DNA of 64,000 nucleotides. Source: Pedobacter africanus. Lineage in GTDB: Bacteria > Bacteroidota > Bacteroidia > Sphingobacteriales > Sphingobacteriaceae. The notes beneath the pieces were generated by a model. It worked only from the letters and a program-made list of their open reading frames with translations, was not told where the DNA came from and made no database searches. The stretch covers positions 1,736,001-1,800,000 of the forward strand of contig NZ_FWXT01000001.1 in the NCBI RefSeq assembly GCF_900176535.1, read 5' to 3'. Shown here piece after piece: positions 26,669-34,630 of this stretch; the stretch's first letter is position 1, and each line of letters opens with the position of its first letter. A program made the translations under genes and the position numbers.

Positions 26669-29600
26669 TTAAATGCCCATAACTAAACGTACACCATAAG
26701 TCCGGGTAGAAGGCAGCTGCCCGGTTTCAAAGCCTTGCTGGATATCAGATCCGGCTAAAGTTCCAAACTCAGGATCGAATGCCGGCCAAGGCGACCATAT
26801 AAACAGGTTACGTCCATAAACACCTAAAGTGAGTTTGCTCATGCCCAAGCTCTGTACCAGTCGCTTGCTGAACGCATAAGTTAAGTTAGCTTCTCTGAAT
26901 TTCAGGTAATCCGTACGGAAAATACCACCTTGCGCTACATTATAATACAAGGCATTATAGTAACCTTCAAGGTCTGTAGCAATCACATCGTTAGGGCGAT
27001 AGGTTCCATCACCATTATCAATTACACCAGTGCCAACAATACCGTTATACCTACCTGGCAATGTTACTGTCGACTTACCCATTGAAGCCATCCTCGAAAA
27101 AGTAAAGGAATGGCCTACAGCACCCAGCTGAGCGTCAAATAAAACGTTCATACTCAAATTCCTGTAAGTAACACCAGTACCAAAACTGAACCTGAATTTA
27201 GGCAAAGTATTACCTAAATATTCAATATTGGCATTAGGCTTGGCAAAGCCTGTGGTCTGATCGAAAATAATCTGTCCGTCTGGAGAACGCTGAAAACCTG
27301 TTCCGTATAAATCACCCATGCTTCCACCTACGGTGGCTACAATCTGCCCTGCATTACCAAAGCCTCCGGTACGCAGCACTACAGAACTGTCGGCGAGTTC
27401 CCGTATTTTATTACGGTTGGCGGTGAAAGTACCGTTCAAAGTCCAGGCAAAAGATTTGGTTTTTATCGGGCTTCCGTTCACAGCAAGCTCAATCCCCTTA
27501 TTGTCCACCCGTCCCACGTTAAAAATACCAACATTGTAACCGGTAGAACGGTCGATGATACGGCTAAGTATCTGGTTCTTTGTATTACCTGTATATACTG
27601 CCAGGTCAAAATTCAAACGGCTTTTAAATAACTTGATATCCAGGCCCAACTCTATGGTAGTTGTAATCAATGGTTTCAGATTTGGATTTGGCAAAATATT
27701 TGGATTGGTCATCGCACTATCCGGATATACGTTATTTGCAGCAATAAGATAGTTATAAGCGGTACGATAAGGTGTAGTACTGCCACTACCCACCTGAGCG
27801 ACAGACGCCCTCACCTTGGCAAAGCTGAATGCCTTTGGCAGTTTCCAGTAATCTGAAGCTACAAAAGCAAGACTTGCCGATGGATAGAAAAAGCCGACAT
27901 TATCAGTTCTGGTTGCAGTTGCCAATGTACTGTTCCAGTCCTGACGGGCAGTTAAATCCAGAAAGAGGTAATTTTTATACGACAACGAACCTATTCCATA
28001 AAAACTATTAATCCTGTAGCGTGAGGTATCCGGAACATATACCAAAGGACTGATGCTGTTGTCTAAACTATAAACACCAGGAATTAAAAGTCCATCAGCA
28101 CGTTTTTCCAACCTGCGGTATTCATTACGCATCTGACTACCACCAGCGCTCACAGTCATATGAAAATCCTTATTGATCTTCTTGTCATATTTCAGCATAA
28201 AATCAGCGCTGATCTCATAGGATTTAATACCGGCTACACGGTATGAACCTTGTGCAAACCTTCCTCCCGAAGAAGTATCCCAGGGGCGTATAGTTTCCCT
28301 GGTATCCTGATTATAATCAGCAGATGCGCGCACCATCAAACTAAATTCCTTTGTAAACTTGTAGTTGGCCTGTAGGTTACCCAGCCAGCCGTTACGTCTT
28401 TGCGGGTTCAGATATTGTTCAGAAATTGCATAAGGTCCTTCAGGGAAAGATGTGGTTAGGTTAACAAACTGGCGGTTTTCAAGCCCCGGAGCCCAGTAGT
28501 CCCTATACCAATCGGTATTGATATTTGGCTGCGCAAACATAAACCAATACATCAGCGATTGGTTACCATAGCCCGTGGCTGGTAAATTATCGCTATGCCT
28601 GTTACTGTATTGTGCTTTTAAATTGATACTTAGTTTCTTGGTTAAATTGGTATTGGCATTCAACGCTACTGTAGTTCTTTCCAGCCCTGTATTGGGAACA
28701 ATCCATTCATTTTCGCCGTGGCTGGCAGACAAACGCAAGCCTACCTTTTTAAAGGTACCATCTAAGCTTACAGAGTTGGTAGATTCGAAACCTGTAATAA
28801 AAAACTGATCTACCGGGTCTCCGTACCCTACCCATGGTGTTTTGTCAACCCCTTTTTGTTTGGTAAGGGGATCATACTGGTAAAACATATAATTTTCTGA
28901 GAAGGCCGGCCCATAACTGGAACTGGTGCTTCCTGTTCCAAACTGATAAGTAGTAGTGCCATCTGTACCCGCCCCGAATTCATTCTGCCTTGCAGGGCCG
29001 CGGTTGATATCTTCCCAGGCACTGTTTGAGGTAAAATTGATGCCCATCGTCTTCCTGTTTTTGGCGGCCGATTTTGTGGTGATAATAATTGCACCATTGG
29101 CACCCCGTTGTCCATATAGCGCAGAAGCTGCCGGTCCTTTTAACACCGTAACACTTTCAATGTCATCAGGGTTTAAATCGTTCAAACCACTGCCAAAATC
29201 CACGGGCATAATGTCTCCAGATGTTCCATATACACCACCGCCCGTTGCTGCGCTGCGCCTTGAGCTACTGCTGGCCACAACTCCATCGATAACGATCAGT
29301 GCTTCGTTGTCACCTGTAAGGTTATTTTCCCCACGCAGGATAATTTTGTTTGAAGCAGCAGGGCCACTATTGCGAACCAGGTTCAAACCTGCCACCTTAC
29401 CCGATAAAGCATCGGTCCAGTTACTGGAAATTGCATTGGTCAGTTCAGTACTGTCAACCTTGGTAACAGCGTAACCCAGTGATTTTTCTTCCCTTTTGAT
29501 ACCTAACGCGGTAACCACTACCTCATTAAGATCACTGCTGGAACTGTTCATGTTCACAACCATTGTACTGGTTGCAACATTGACCATCCGTTTTACCTGG

Positions 29601-29914
29601 ATATAGCCGATCATGTTAAATGCAATTTCAGTGCCCTTTACTACTTTTACAGTAAAAACACCATTTCCATCTGTTACACCCAGAACTTTCTTTTGGTTAT
29701 CTGAAATGGTAACACCTGGTAAACCGCTGCCATCGCCAGCATCTTTAACAGTTCCTTTTACAGTAACTGTTTCCTGCTGAAACAGGTTGCTTTCCAGCAA
29801 ACCGGTTCCTGCCTTAAGCATTTGGGGCATTTGTACAAAAACCAATATCATTGCGAAAGCAAGATATTTAAATGGTGTTTTGAACCGCCCGTAGTGAGTA
29901 AAGTTTTTGTTCAT
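26669..29914 (-). CDS. SusC/RagA TonB-linked outer-membrane transporter
   Basis: The 1081-residue protein has a signal peptide (about 1-36) and a carboxypeptidase-regulatory-like domain (about 48-125, GTVKDAGDGSGLPGVTI). The SusC box region follows (DLNEVVVTALGIKRE), then a plug domain with VTVLKGPAASALYG and GANGAIIITTK. The rest is a long beta-barrel ending in an aromatic/basic C-terminus (RLVMGI). It forms a TonB-energised import channel with the next gene, susD. It is the first gene of the presumed operon. A 319-nt leader region upstream contains TTTCG motifs. Confidence 0.95.
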   Translation of the reverse strand: MNKNFTHYGRFKTPFKYLAFAMILVFVQMPQMLKAGTGLLESNLFQQETVTVKGTVKDAGDGSGLPGVTISDNQKKVLGVTDGNGVFTVKVVKGTEIAFNMIGYIQVKRMVNVATSTMVVNMNSSSSDLNEVVVTALGIKREEKSLGYAVTKVDSTELTNAISSNWTDALSGKVAGLNLVRNSGPAASNKIILRGENNLTGDNEALIVIDGVVASSSSRRSAATGGGVYGTSGDIMPVDFGSGLNDLNPDDIESVTVLKGPAASALYGQRGANGAIIITTKSAAKNRKTMGINFTSNSAWEDINRGPARQNEFGAGTDGTTTYQFGTGSTSSSYGPAFSENYMFYQYDPLTKQKGVDKTPWVGYGDPVDQFFITGFESTNSVSLDGTFKKVGLRLSASHGENEWIVPNTGLERTTVALNANTNLTKKLSINLKAQYSNRHSDNLPATGYGNQSLMYWFMFAQPNINTDWYRDYWAPGLENRQFVNLTTSFPEGPYAISEQYLNPQRRNGWLGNLQANYKFTKEFSLMVRASADYNQDTRETIRPWDTSSGGRFAQGSYRVAGIKSYEISADFMLKYDKKINKDFHMTVSAGGSQMRNEYRRLEKRADGLLIPGVYSLDNSISPLVYVPDTSRYRINSFYGIGSLSYKNYLFLDLTARQDWNSTLATATRTDNVGFFYPSASLAFVASDYWKLPKAFSFAKVRASVAQVGSGSTTPYRTAYNYLIAANNVYPDSAMTNPNILPNPNLKPLITTTIELGLDIKLFKSRLNFDLAVYTGNTKNQILSRIIDRSTGYNVGIFNVGRVDNKGIELAVNGSPIKTKSFAWTLNGTFTANRNKIRELADSSVVLRTGGFGNAGQIVATVGGSMGDLYGTGFQRSPDGQIIFDQTTGFAKPNANIEYLGNTLPKFRFSFGTGVTYRNLSMNVLFDAQLGAVGHSFTFSRMASMGKSTVTLPGRYNGIVGTGVIDNGDGTYRPNDVIATDLEGYYNALYYNVAQGGIFRTDYLKFREANLTYAFSKRLVQSLGMSKLTLGVYGRNLFIWSPWPAFDPEFGTLAGSDIQQGFETGQLPSTRTYGVRLVMGI

Positions 29915-30152
29915 AATTATTATTAATTTGGTTTCCCCGTTTGTTTACAATTCATTATGTAGGAGCGTTTAATATAATTACTGTTATTCAGACTAATTTT
30001 ATCGAAAAACCAAACAAATAAAAAGGAAATGCACTGTAAAGAAAACACAGTACAAACAAGCTGAACAAGCCTAAAAACCCAATTATGCGGGATGTCAGAA
30101 ATTTTCCTCATCAGATTCTAAGTATTTGGTTAGTTCCTTTTGTTTTGCAGCA

Positions 30153-30192
30153 TTTCGTTTCATTTCGATTCCCCTTGATTTCGCTGCAAATA
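30153..30192 (-). promoter_or_regulatory. Candidate operator/promoter region upstream of susC
   Basis: Three TTTCG cores occur in direct repeat (30153, 30163, 30179), the first as TTTCGTTT. Next to them, on the minus strand, is GATATTTG (30187-30194 region), one mismatch from the Bacteroidota -7 box. TTTCG-type repeats are known operators of several DeoR-family repressors, and a DeoR-family gene lies 2 kb away. The remaining 240 nt to the susC start contain no gene I can support. Confidence 0.45.
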
Positions 30193-30233
30193 TCAAGGTT
30201 GTAGTTTTAACTGTATGTTAAGGATTCGTTAAG

Positions 30234-31844
30234 TTAGGCCGTTGCCTTTACTTTATGAATACCGTCATTTTCCTGCGCAGGTGTATACAATAAATACTGT
30301 GCTGCAAGGACAGTAAAAGCTTCCACCTGCGCTTCTACCCAATCTTCAGTCTTTCCCATCTCCTCTGCCATTATCCGGGCAACAGCCGGCGCAAGCACCA
30401 AAGCCCCCTTTGCATCCAGGAAAAGCAGGCGCATCCTGCGCGAAAGCACATCTTCAATCGTACGCACCATTTCGTTTTTGACCATCCACACCACCTCTGC
30501 TTTTAAGTATTTAAAATCAGGATCCAGACGAACGTTCAGTTCCGGCCGTTCCTTCATCAGTTGCCTGATTCCTTCTGCATCTGCGCCATACAAACCCAGA
30601 TCATCAGTCCGCATTTTTGCAACATAACCATGTATCTTAACATCCTGGGTTATGCATCTTCTCGCATCCAGCTTCCCAAGCGCGATTGCCTTGTCTACTA
30701 CATCCATTGCCATCCTACGGTAAGTAGTCCATTTTCCTCCCGTAATGGTAATCATGCCCGACTTACTTATGATCAGTTTATGGCTCCTGGAAATCTCCTT
30801 GGTACTGTCAGTATCTTTGCCCGGGGCCGCCAGCGGCCTTAAACCGGCAAAAGCAGCAAGCACATCTACCCTTGCAGGTTCTTTTGTCAGGTATTTACCA
30901 GCTGTTGTTAAAATAAATTCAATCTCTTCATCCAGTGGCTTTGGTTCCAGGCTGTGTTCATTTAAAGGCGTATCCGTAGTTCCCACGAGTACTTTCCCAT
31001 GCCATGGCACCGCAAACAACACCCGCCCATCTGGTGTCTTAGGGATCATCAAGGCGCTATCCCCTTTCAAAAAAGAGGCATCGAGCACTACGTGTGCACC
31101 CTGACTAGGCCTTACAATCGCCTTGCCAGATGGCACATCCATTTTCAGGATCTCATCCACAAATACACCCGTTGCGTTAATCACAATTTTTGCGTTTAGC
31201 GTATAACTTTTTCCGTTTTCTGTGTCTGTAAAACTGAGACCGGCAACTTCTTCATTTTGCTTCGTCAATCCGGTTACCCTGGCATAGTTCAGCAAAACCC
31301 CGCCATATTCTGCGGTAGTCTGCGCCAGGTTCAAGGCAAGCCGGGCATCATCAAATTGCCCGTCACTATAACTCACCCCTCCTTTTAGCCCATCCGCTTT
31401 TAAACCAGGGATTGCAGCCAGCACCTTATCAGCCGAAAGAAATGAAGACTTTTTAAAGCCGCTTCTGCCCGCCAGCAAATCGTACAGCTTTAAACCGATC
31501 AGGTATTTATATTTCGACAACCAGGAATACACCGGTATAATAAACTCCTGATCTTTAACCAGGTGCGGTGCATTTTTAAGCAGCAAACCACGTTCATGCA
31601 ACGCTTCATACACCAGGGCCACGTCACCTTGGGCCAAATACCTTACCCCGCCATGCACCAGCTTGGTACTCCGGCTGGATGTGCCTTTCGCAAAATCAGA
31701 CTGCTCCAGCAGCAAAGTACGGTAACCCCTGCTTGCAGCGTCCACAGCTGTACCCAGTCCGGTTGCACCGCCACCAATAACAATGACATCCCAATCTTTC
31801 TGCTTTTCTACCAGTTCTATGAATGAATCTCGGCTAAACACCAT
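30234..31844 (-). CDS. glpD: Aerobic glycerol-3-phosphate dehydrogenase (FAD-dependent)
   Basis: The enzyme oxidises glycerol-3-phosphate to dihydroxyacetone phosphate at the inner membrane and passes electrons to quinone. The protein has an N-terminal FAD-binding motif (VIVIGGGATGLGTA), the family motif SSRSTKLVHGGVRYL and the KLVGTT-like VLVGTTDTP segment. The ITGGKWTTYRRMA motif and a C-terminal helical domain follow. I chose the ATG at 31844. A TTG 15 nt upstream is possible but sits in promoter sequence. The product fits the neighbouring GlpT and phosphodiesterase as the last step of glycerol-3-phosphate use. Confidence 0.95.
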   Translation of the reverse strand: MVFSRDSFIELVEKQKDWDVIVIGGGATGLGTAVDAASRGYRTLLLEQSDFAKGTSSRSTKLVHGGVRYLAQGDVALVYEALHERGLLLKNAPHLVKDQEFIIPVYSWLSKYKYLIGLKLYDLLAGRSGFKKSSFLSADKVLAAIPGLKADGLKGGVSYSDGQFDDARLALNLAQTTAEYGGVLLNYARVTGLTKQNEEVAGLSFTDTENGKSYTLNAKIVINATGVFVDEILKMDVPSGKAIVRPSQGAHVVLDASFLKGDSALMIPKTPDGRVLFAVPWHGKVLVGTTDTPLNEHSLEPKPLDEEIEFILTTAGKYLTKEPARVDVLAAFAGLRPLAAPGKDTDSTKEISRSHKLIISKSGMITITGGKWTTYRRMAMDVVDKAIALGKLDARRCITQDVKIHGYVAKMRTDDLGLYGADAEGIRQLMKERPELNVRLDPDFKYLKAEVVWMVKNEMVRTIEDVLSRRMRLLFLDAKGALVLAPAVARIMAEEMGKTEDWVEAQVEAFTVLAAQYLLYTPAQENDGIHKVKATA

Positions 31845-31884
31845 TTCGTTTATTTTCAATTTAAAGTATAGATATTTCGCAAAC

Positions 31885-31918
31885 TTTCGTTTTAAATATC
31901 AAATATAAACAAACGAAA
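31885..31918. promoter_or_regulatory. Candidate DeoR-type operator overlapping the glpD promoter
   Basis: A perfect inverted pair, TTTCGTTT (31885-31892) and AAACGAAA (31911-31918), surrounds a perfect minus-strand -7 box TATATTTG (31900-31907) that would drive glpD. A third TTTCGTTT (31844-31851) overlaps the glpD start. A repressor on this dyad would cover the promoter. E. coli GlpR operators have a related TTCG...CGAA core, which is established knowledge. The link to the divergent DeoR-family gene is inferred. Confidence 0.6.
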
Positions 31919-31989
31919 CTAAAAAAAGATATTTATTGTAAAAAAACAAATTATCAGTTTTATTTTTACTTTTAAGTTTATTGAAGACT

Positions 31990-31997
31990 TAACTTTG
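31990..31997 (+). promoter_or_regulatory. Promoter -7 box of the DeoR-family gene
   Basis: TAACTTTG matches the Bacteroidota -7 consensus TAnnTTTG exactly and lies 46 nt upstream of the regulator ATG. No clear -33 TTG stands at the ideal spacing. Confidence 0.5.
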
Positions 31998-32043
31998 AAA
32001 CTGAAAATTATGTTTATATTACAACAGCCATATACAAGACTAC

Positions 32044-32808
32044 ATGATCAACATAGCTGAAAGACATCAATATATTTTAAATAAAATCCAGACAGACGGC
32101 AACATCGACGTAAAGTCGCTCTGCAAAAAACTAAAAGTTTCCTCTGTTACAATCCGGAAGGACCTGAAACTACTTGAAGACAAAAACCTTCTGTTCAGAA
32201 CACACGGCGGGGCAACGCTGAATAACCCATACACAGTCGACAGACCTGTAAATGAAAAGGAACACCTGCAAACTTCAGAAAAAATGAGGATTGGGACACT
32301 GGCGGCGGAACTGATCGAAGCCAATGATTCCATCATTATTGCCTCCGGCACAACCGTGCTTGCTATGGCACGCTGCATCAAACCCAAGGGCAACCTTACA
32401 GTCATCACCTCAGCCTTAAATGTAGCACTTGAACTGCTGCACCACAACGATATCGAGATCATCCAACTGGGCGGACTTTTGAGAAAAAGCTCATCTTCTG
32501 TTGCAGGCCCTTATTCCGACAATGTACTCGGCAATGTTTTCTGCAGCAAGTTATACCTGGGTGTAGATGGTATAGACCTCGAATTCGGCTTAACCACTAC
32601 CAATGCCTATGAAGCCCACCTGAACCGCCAGATGATAGATTCATCCCAAAAAGTCATTGTATTGGCCGACTCTACCAAATTCGGGAAGAGAGGCTTCGGC
32701 AGGATCTGCGGGATTGAAGAAGTAGACCATATCATTACCGACAGCGGCATATCTGATCAGATGCACAAAAGCCTGCTGGGACTAGGCATTAAGGTCTCCA
32801 TTATTTAG
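32044..32808 (+). CDS. DeoR/GlpR-family transcriptional regulator
   Basis: The 254-residue protein has an N-terminal DeoR winged helix-turn-helix (about 6-58) with the signature VSSVTIRKDLKLLE followed by THGGA. The C-terminal DeoR sensor domain contains IASGTTVLAMAR, LGGLLRK and the VLADSTKFGKRGF motif that contacts a sugar phosphate. It is divergent from glpD, and candidate operators lie between them. By family, glycerol-3-phosphate or a related phosphorylated compound is a likely effector. It is probably a repressor of glpD and possibly of the downstream susC unit. Confidence 0.93.
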   Translation: MINIAERHQYILNKIQTDGNIDVKSLCKKLKVSSVTIRKDLKLLEDKNLLFRTHGGATLNNPYTVDRPVNEKEHLQTSEKMRIGTLAAELIEANDSIIIASGTTVLAMARCIKPKGNLTVITSALNVALELLHHNDIEIIQLGGLLRKSSSSVAGPYSDNVLGNVFCSKLYLGVDGIDLEFGLTTTNAYEAHLNRQMIDSSQKVIVLADSTKFGKRGFGRICGIEEVDHIITDSGISDQMHKSLLGLGIKVSII

Positions 32809-33162
32809 TGGCTCAAGGCAATTTCATCCAACCTGCAGCCCCCCCCCTTTCTTATAACAATACGAAACACCGGTAGCTTACCGGCATAACCATATTACAC
32901 CCACATCGCTCTATTGATTCCAACATTACCACCACACGCCAAGAATCGTGGTTTTCAATAAGTATGTTGATTTAATCTTAACATTAAGATAACCACAAAG
33001 CTTTTACTTTGTATTATTATTTTTTTCATCTAATTACAAATCATGGCGTATAAAATTTTATTTTCTTTTATTTTACTTCGTTTTATTGCTTTTTATTCGA
33101 TATATTCGATTTACACAAACCAATACAAACTAAAACTAACCAAATTTAAACCTTTTTTTTAA
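32809..33162 (+). promoter_or_regulatory. 354-nt leader region of the second SusC/SusD locus
   Basis: No gene is seen here. The region holds a run of nine C (32839-32847). It also holds a dyad ATCTTAA-CA-TTAAGAT (32975-32990) nested inside GTGGTT (32948-32953) and AACCAC (32991-32996). A -7-like box TTACTTTG (near 33006) is one mismatch from consensus. The last 150 nt are very AT-rich. The dyad could be an operator, or a terminator-like fold in the leader. Confidence 0.4.
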
Positions 33163-34524
33163 ATGAAAAATCACCGAAAGTATTTGAAAAGGTGTTTTAT
33201 CACCTTTCTATGGCTGTGCTTCAGTTCGTTTTGTTTTCTATCTTGCAAACGCGAAAAAGAAGACCCAAGTAAAAAACACGATTCTTCAAAGCCGATAGTT
33301 CTTACCTCCTTTTATCCCAATGAGGGAGGAGCCCGGGATAAGATACTTTTAGACGGGGAAAACTTTGGAGATGACCCAAGTAAAATCAAGGTCTATTTTA
33401 ACAATGCGAAAGCTTCAGTTGTCTCTTCAAGCGGAAATCGGATTTATGCCATCGTACCCAGACTTCCGGGCGATAACCCCCATATCTCTGTAGTTATTGG
33501 TAAAGATTCGGTCGTTTACAAAGAGAACTTCACCTACCACATTCAGGCTCAGGTTAGCACCGTTACTGGCAACGGGCAAAAAAACTTTAAGCCAGGAACA
33601 CTTTCTGAAGCTGAAGTTTATGGTAAATACCTGGAACTAGATGCCGAAGGCAATATATTCATGTCCTGGCGGGATGGAGGAAACCCAGCTACCTTTGGTG
33701 TAGCCCGAATAAATGAGAAGCAAAATATAGTGACCCCGCTGATTGAATCTGTCGCAACCGGTCGTATCTTATATGCCAATGGCCTGACCGTGGACCGCGC
33801 CACCGGAATGTTGACCGCTGCTCATGAGTCTACCAAGGAAGTGATTTTCACCTTTGACCCACGGGAAGCCTGGTATCCTCGGCAACGGAACCTCAAATAC
33901 TCCACGGCAGATTATAACTCAATCGTCACTGCAGATTTGTACAAAAACTTTGTAACATATTGTCCTTATGACGGCTATCTTTACACGAGATATAGAGATG
34001 GAAAGGTTGCAAAAATAGACCCCCGGACGTTCGAAGCGAAAATTGTTCATCAAGGGCCTTATGGATCGCAATATGGTCAGGCGATCAATCCAAAAAAACC
34101 ATGGCTCCTGTACATAACCCTCACCACAAATGCCACACCGACCAATTTCAGACAAGGTATTTCGGTACTGGATCTTCGTGACCCTAACGGATCAGGAGGT
34201 TTTAAGCGACTCAATGCTCCTGGTGGGAGTGCCTTTCGCGATGGTCCATTGGCAGATGCGCTATTCAACGATCCTAAAGAGATTAAGTTCGACAACAATG
34301 GGAACATGTTTGTTGCAGACTATGGCAACCACTGTATCCGCATGGTATCAGCTGATAATATTGTAACAACTGTAGCAGGCCAGCCGGGCAAATCTGGCTA
34401 TAAAGACGGCGGACCTGTTGAATCTCTGTTTAATCAACCCTGGGGAGTGGCCGTCAACGAGCAGGGCGACATCTACATTGCAGACTGGAGCAATGCCCGG
34501 ATACGTAAATTAGTTATTGAATAA
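33163..34524 (+). CDS. IPT/TIG and NHL-repeat surface lipoprotein
   Basis: The 453-residue protein has a lipoprotein signal (FCFLSC). An IPT/TIG domain follows (about 42-125, ending in FTYHIQ). An NHL-type propeller makes up the rest, with clear repeats such as DPKEIKFDNNGNMFVADYGN and QPWGVAVNEQGDIYIADWSN. Such proteins are common next to SusC/SusD pairs and are thought to be glycan-binding surface proteins. It is the first gene of a plus-strand run with SusC, SusD and a DUF1735-like protein. No catalytic role is suggested by the sequence. Confidence 0.85.
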   Translation: MKNHRKYLKRCFITFLWLCFSSFCFLSCKREKEDPSKKHDSSKPIVLTSFYPNEGGARDKILLDGENFGDDPSKIKVYFNNAKASVVSSSGNRIYAIVPRLPGDNPHISVVIGKDSVVYKENFTYHIQAQVSTVTGNGQKNFKPGTLSEAEVYGKYLELDAEGNIFMSWRDGGNPATFGVARINEKQNIVTPLIESVATGRILYANGLTVDRATGMLTAAHESTKEVIFTFDPREAWYPRQRNLKYSTADYNSIVTADLYKNFVTYCPYDGYLYTRYRDGKVAKIDPRTFEAKIVHQGPYGSQYGQAINPKKPWLLYITLTTNATPTNFRQGISVLDLRDPNGSGGFKRLNAPGGSAFRDGPLADALFNDPKEIKFDNNGNMFVADYGNHCIRMVSADNIVTTVAGQPGKSGYKDGGPVESLFNQPWGVAVNEQGDIYIADWSNARIRKLVIE

Positions 34525-34630
34525 TAACCATTAAGCATATGATCAAATAATGTCTGGTTTACATAAAACCACTGGAATGATACGCTTTAAATTATCTCAT
34601 TAAATATATAAAGTATAATAAACATATAAG

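Noticed and set aside
29923..30111. A 62-codon minus-strand frame upstream of susC.
   Set aside because: It lies in the AT-rich leader, has no family features and would sit in the likely 5' untranslated region.
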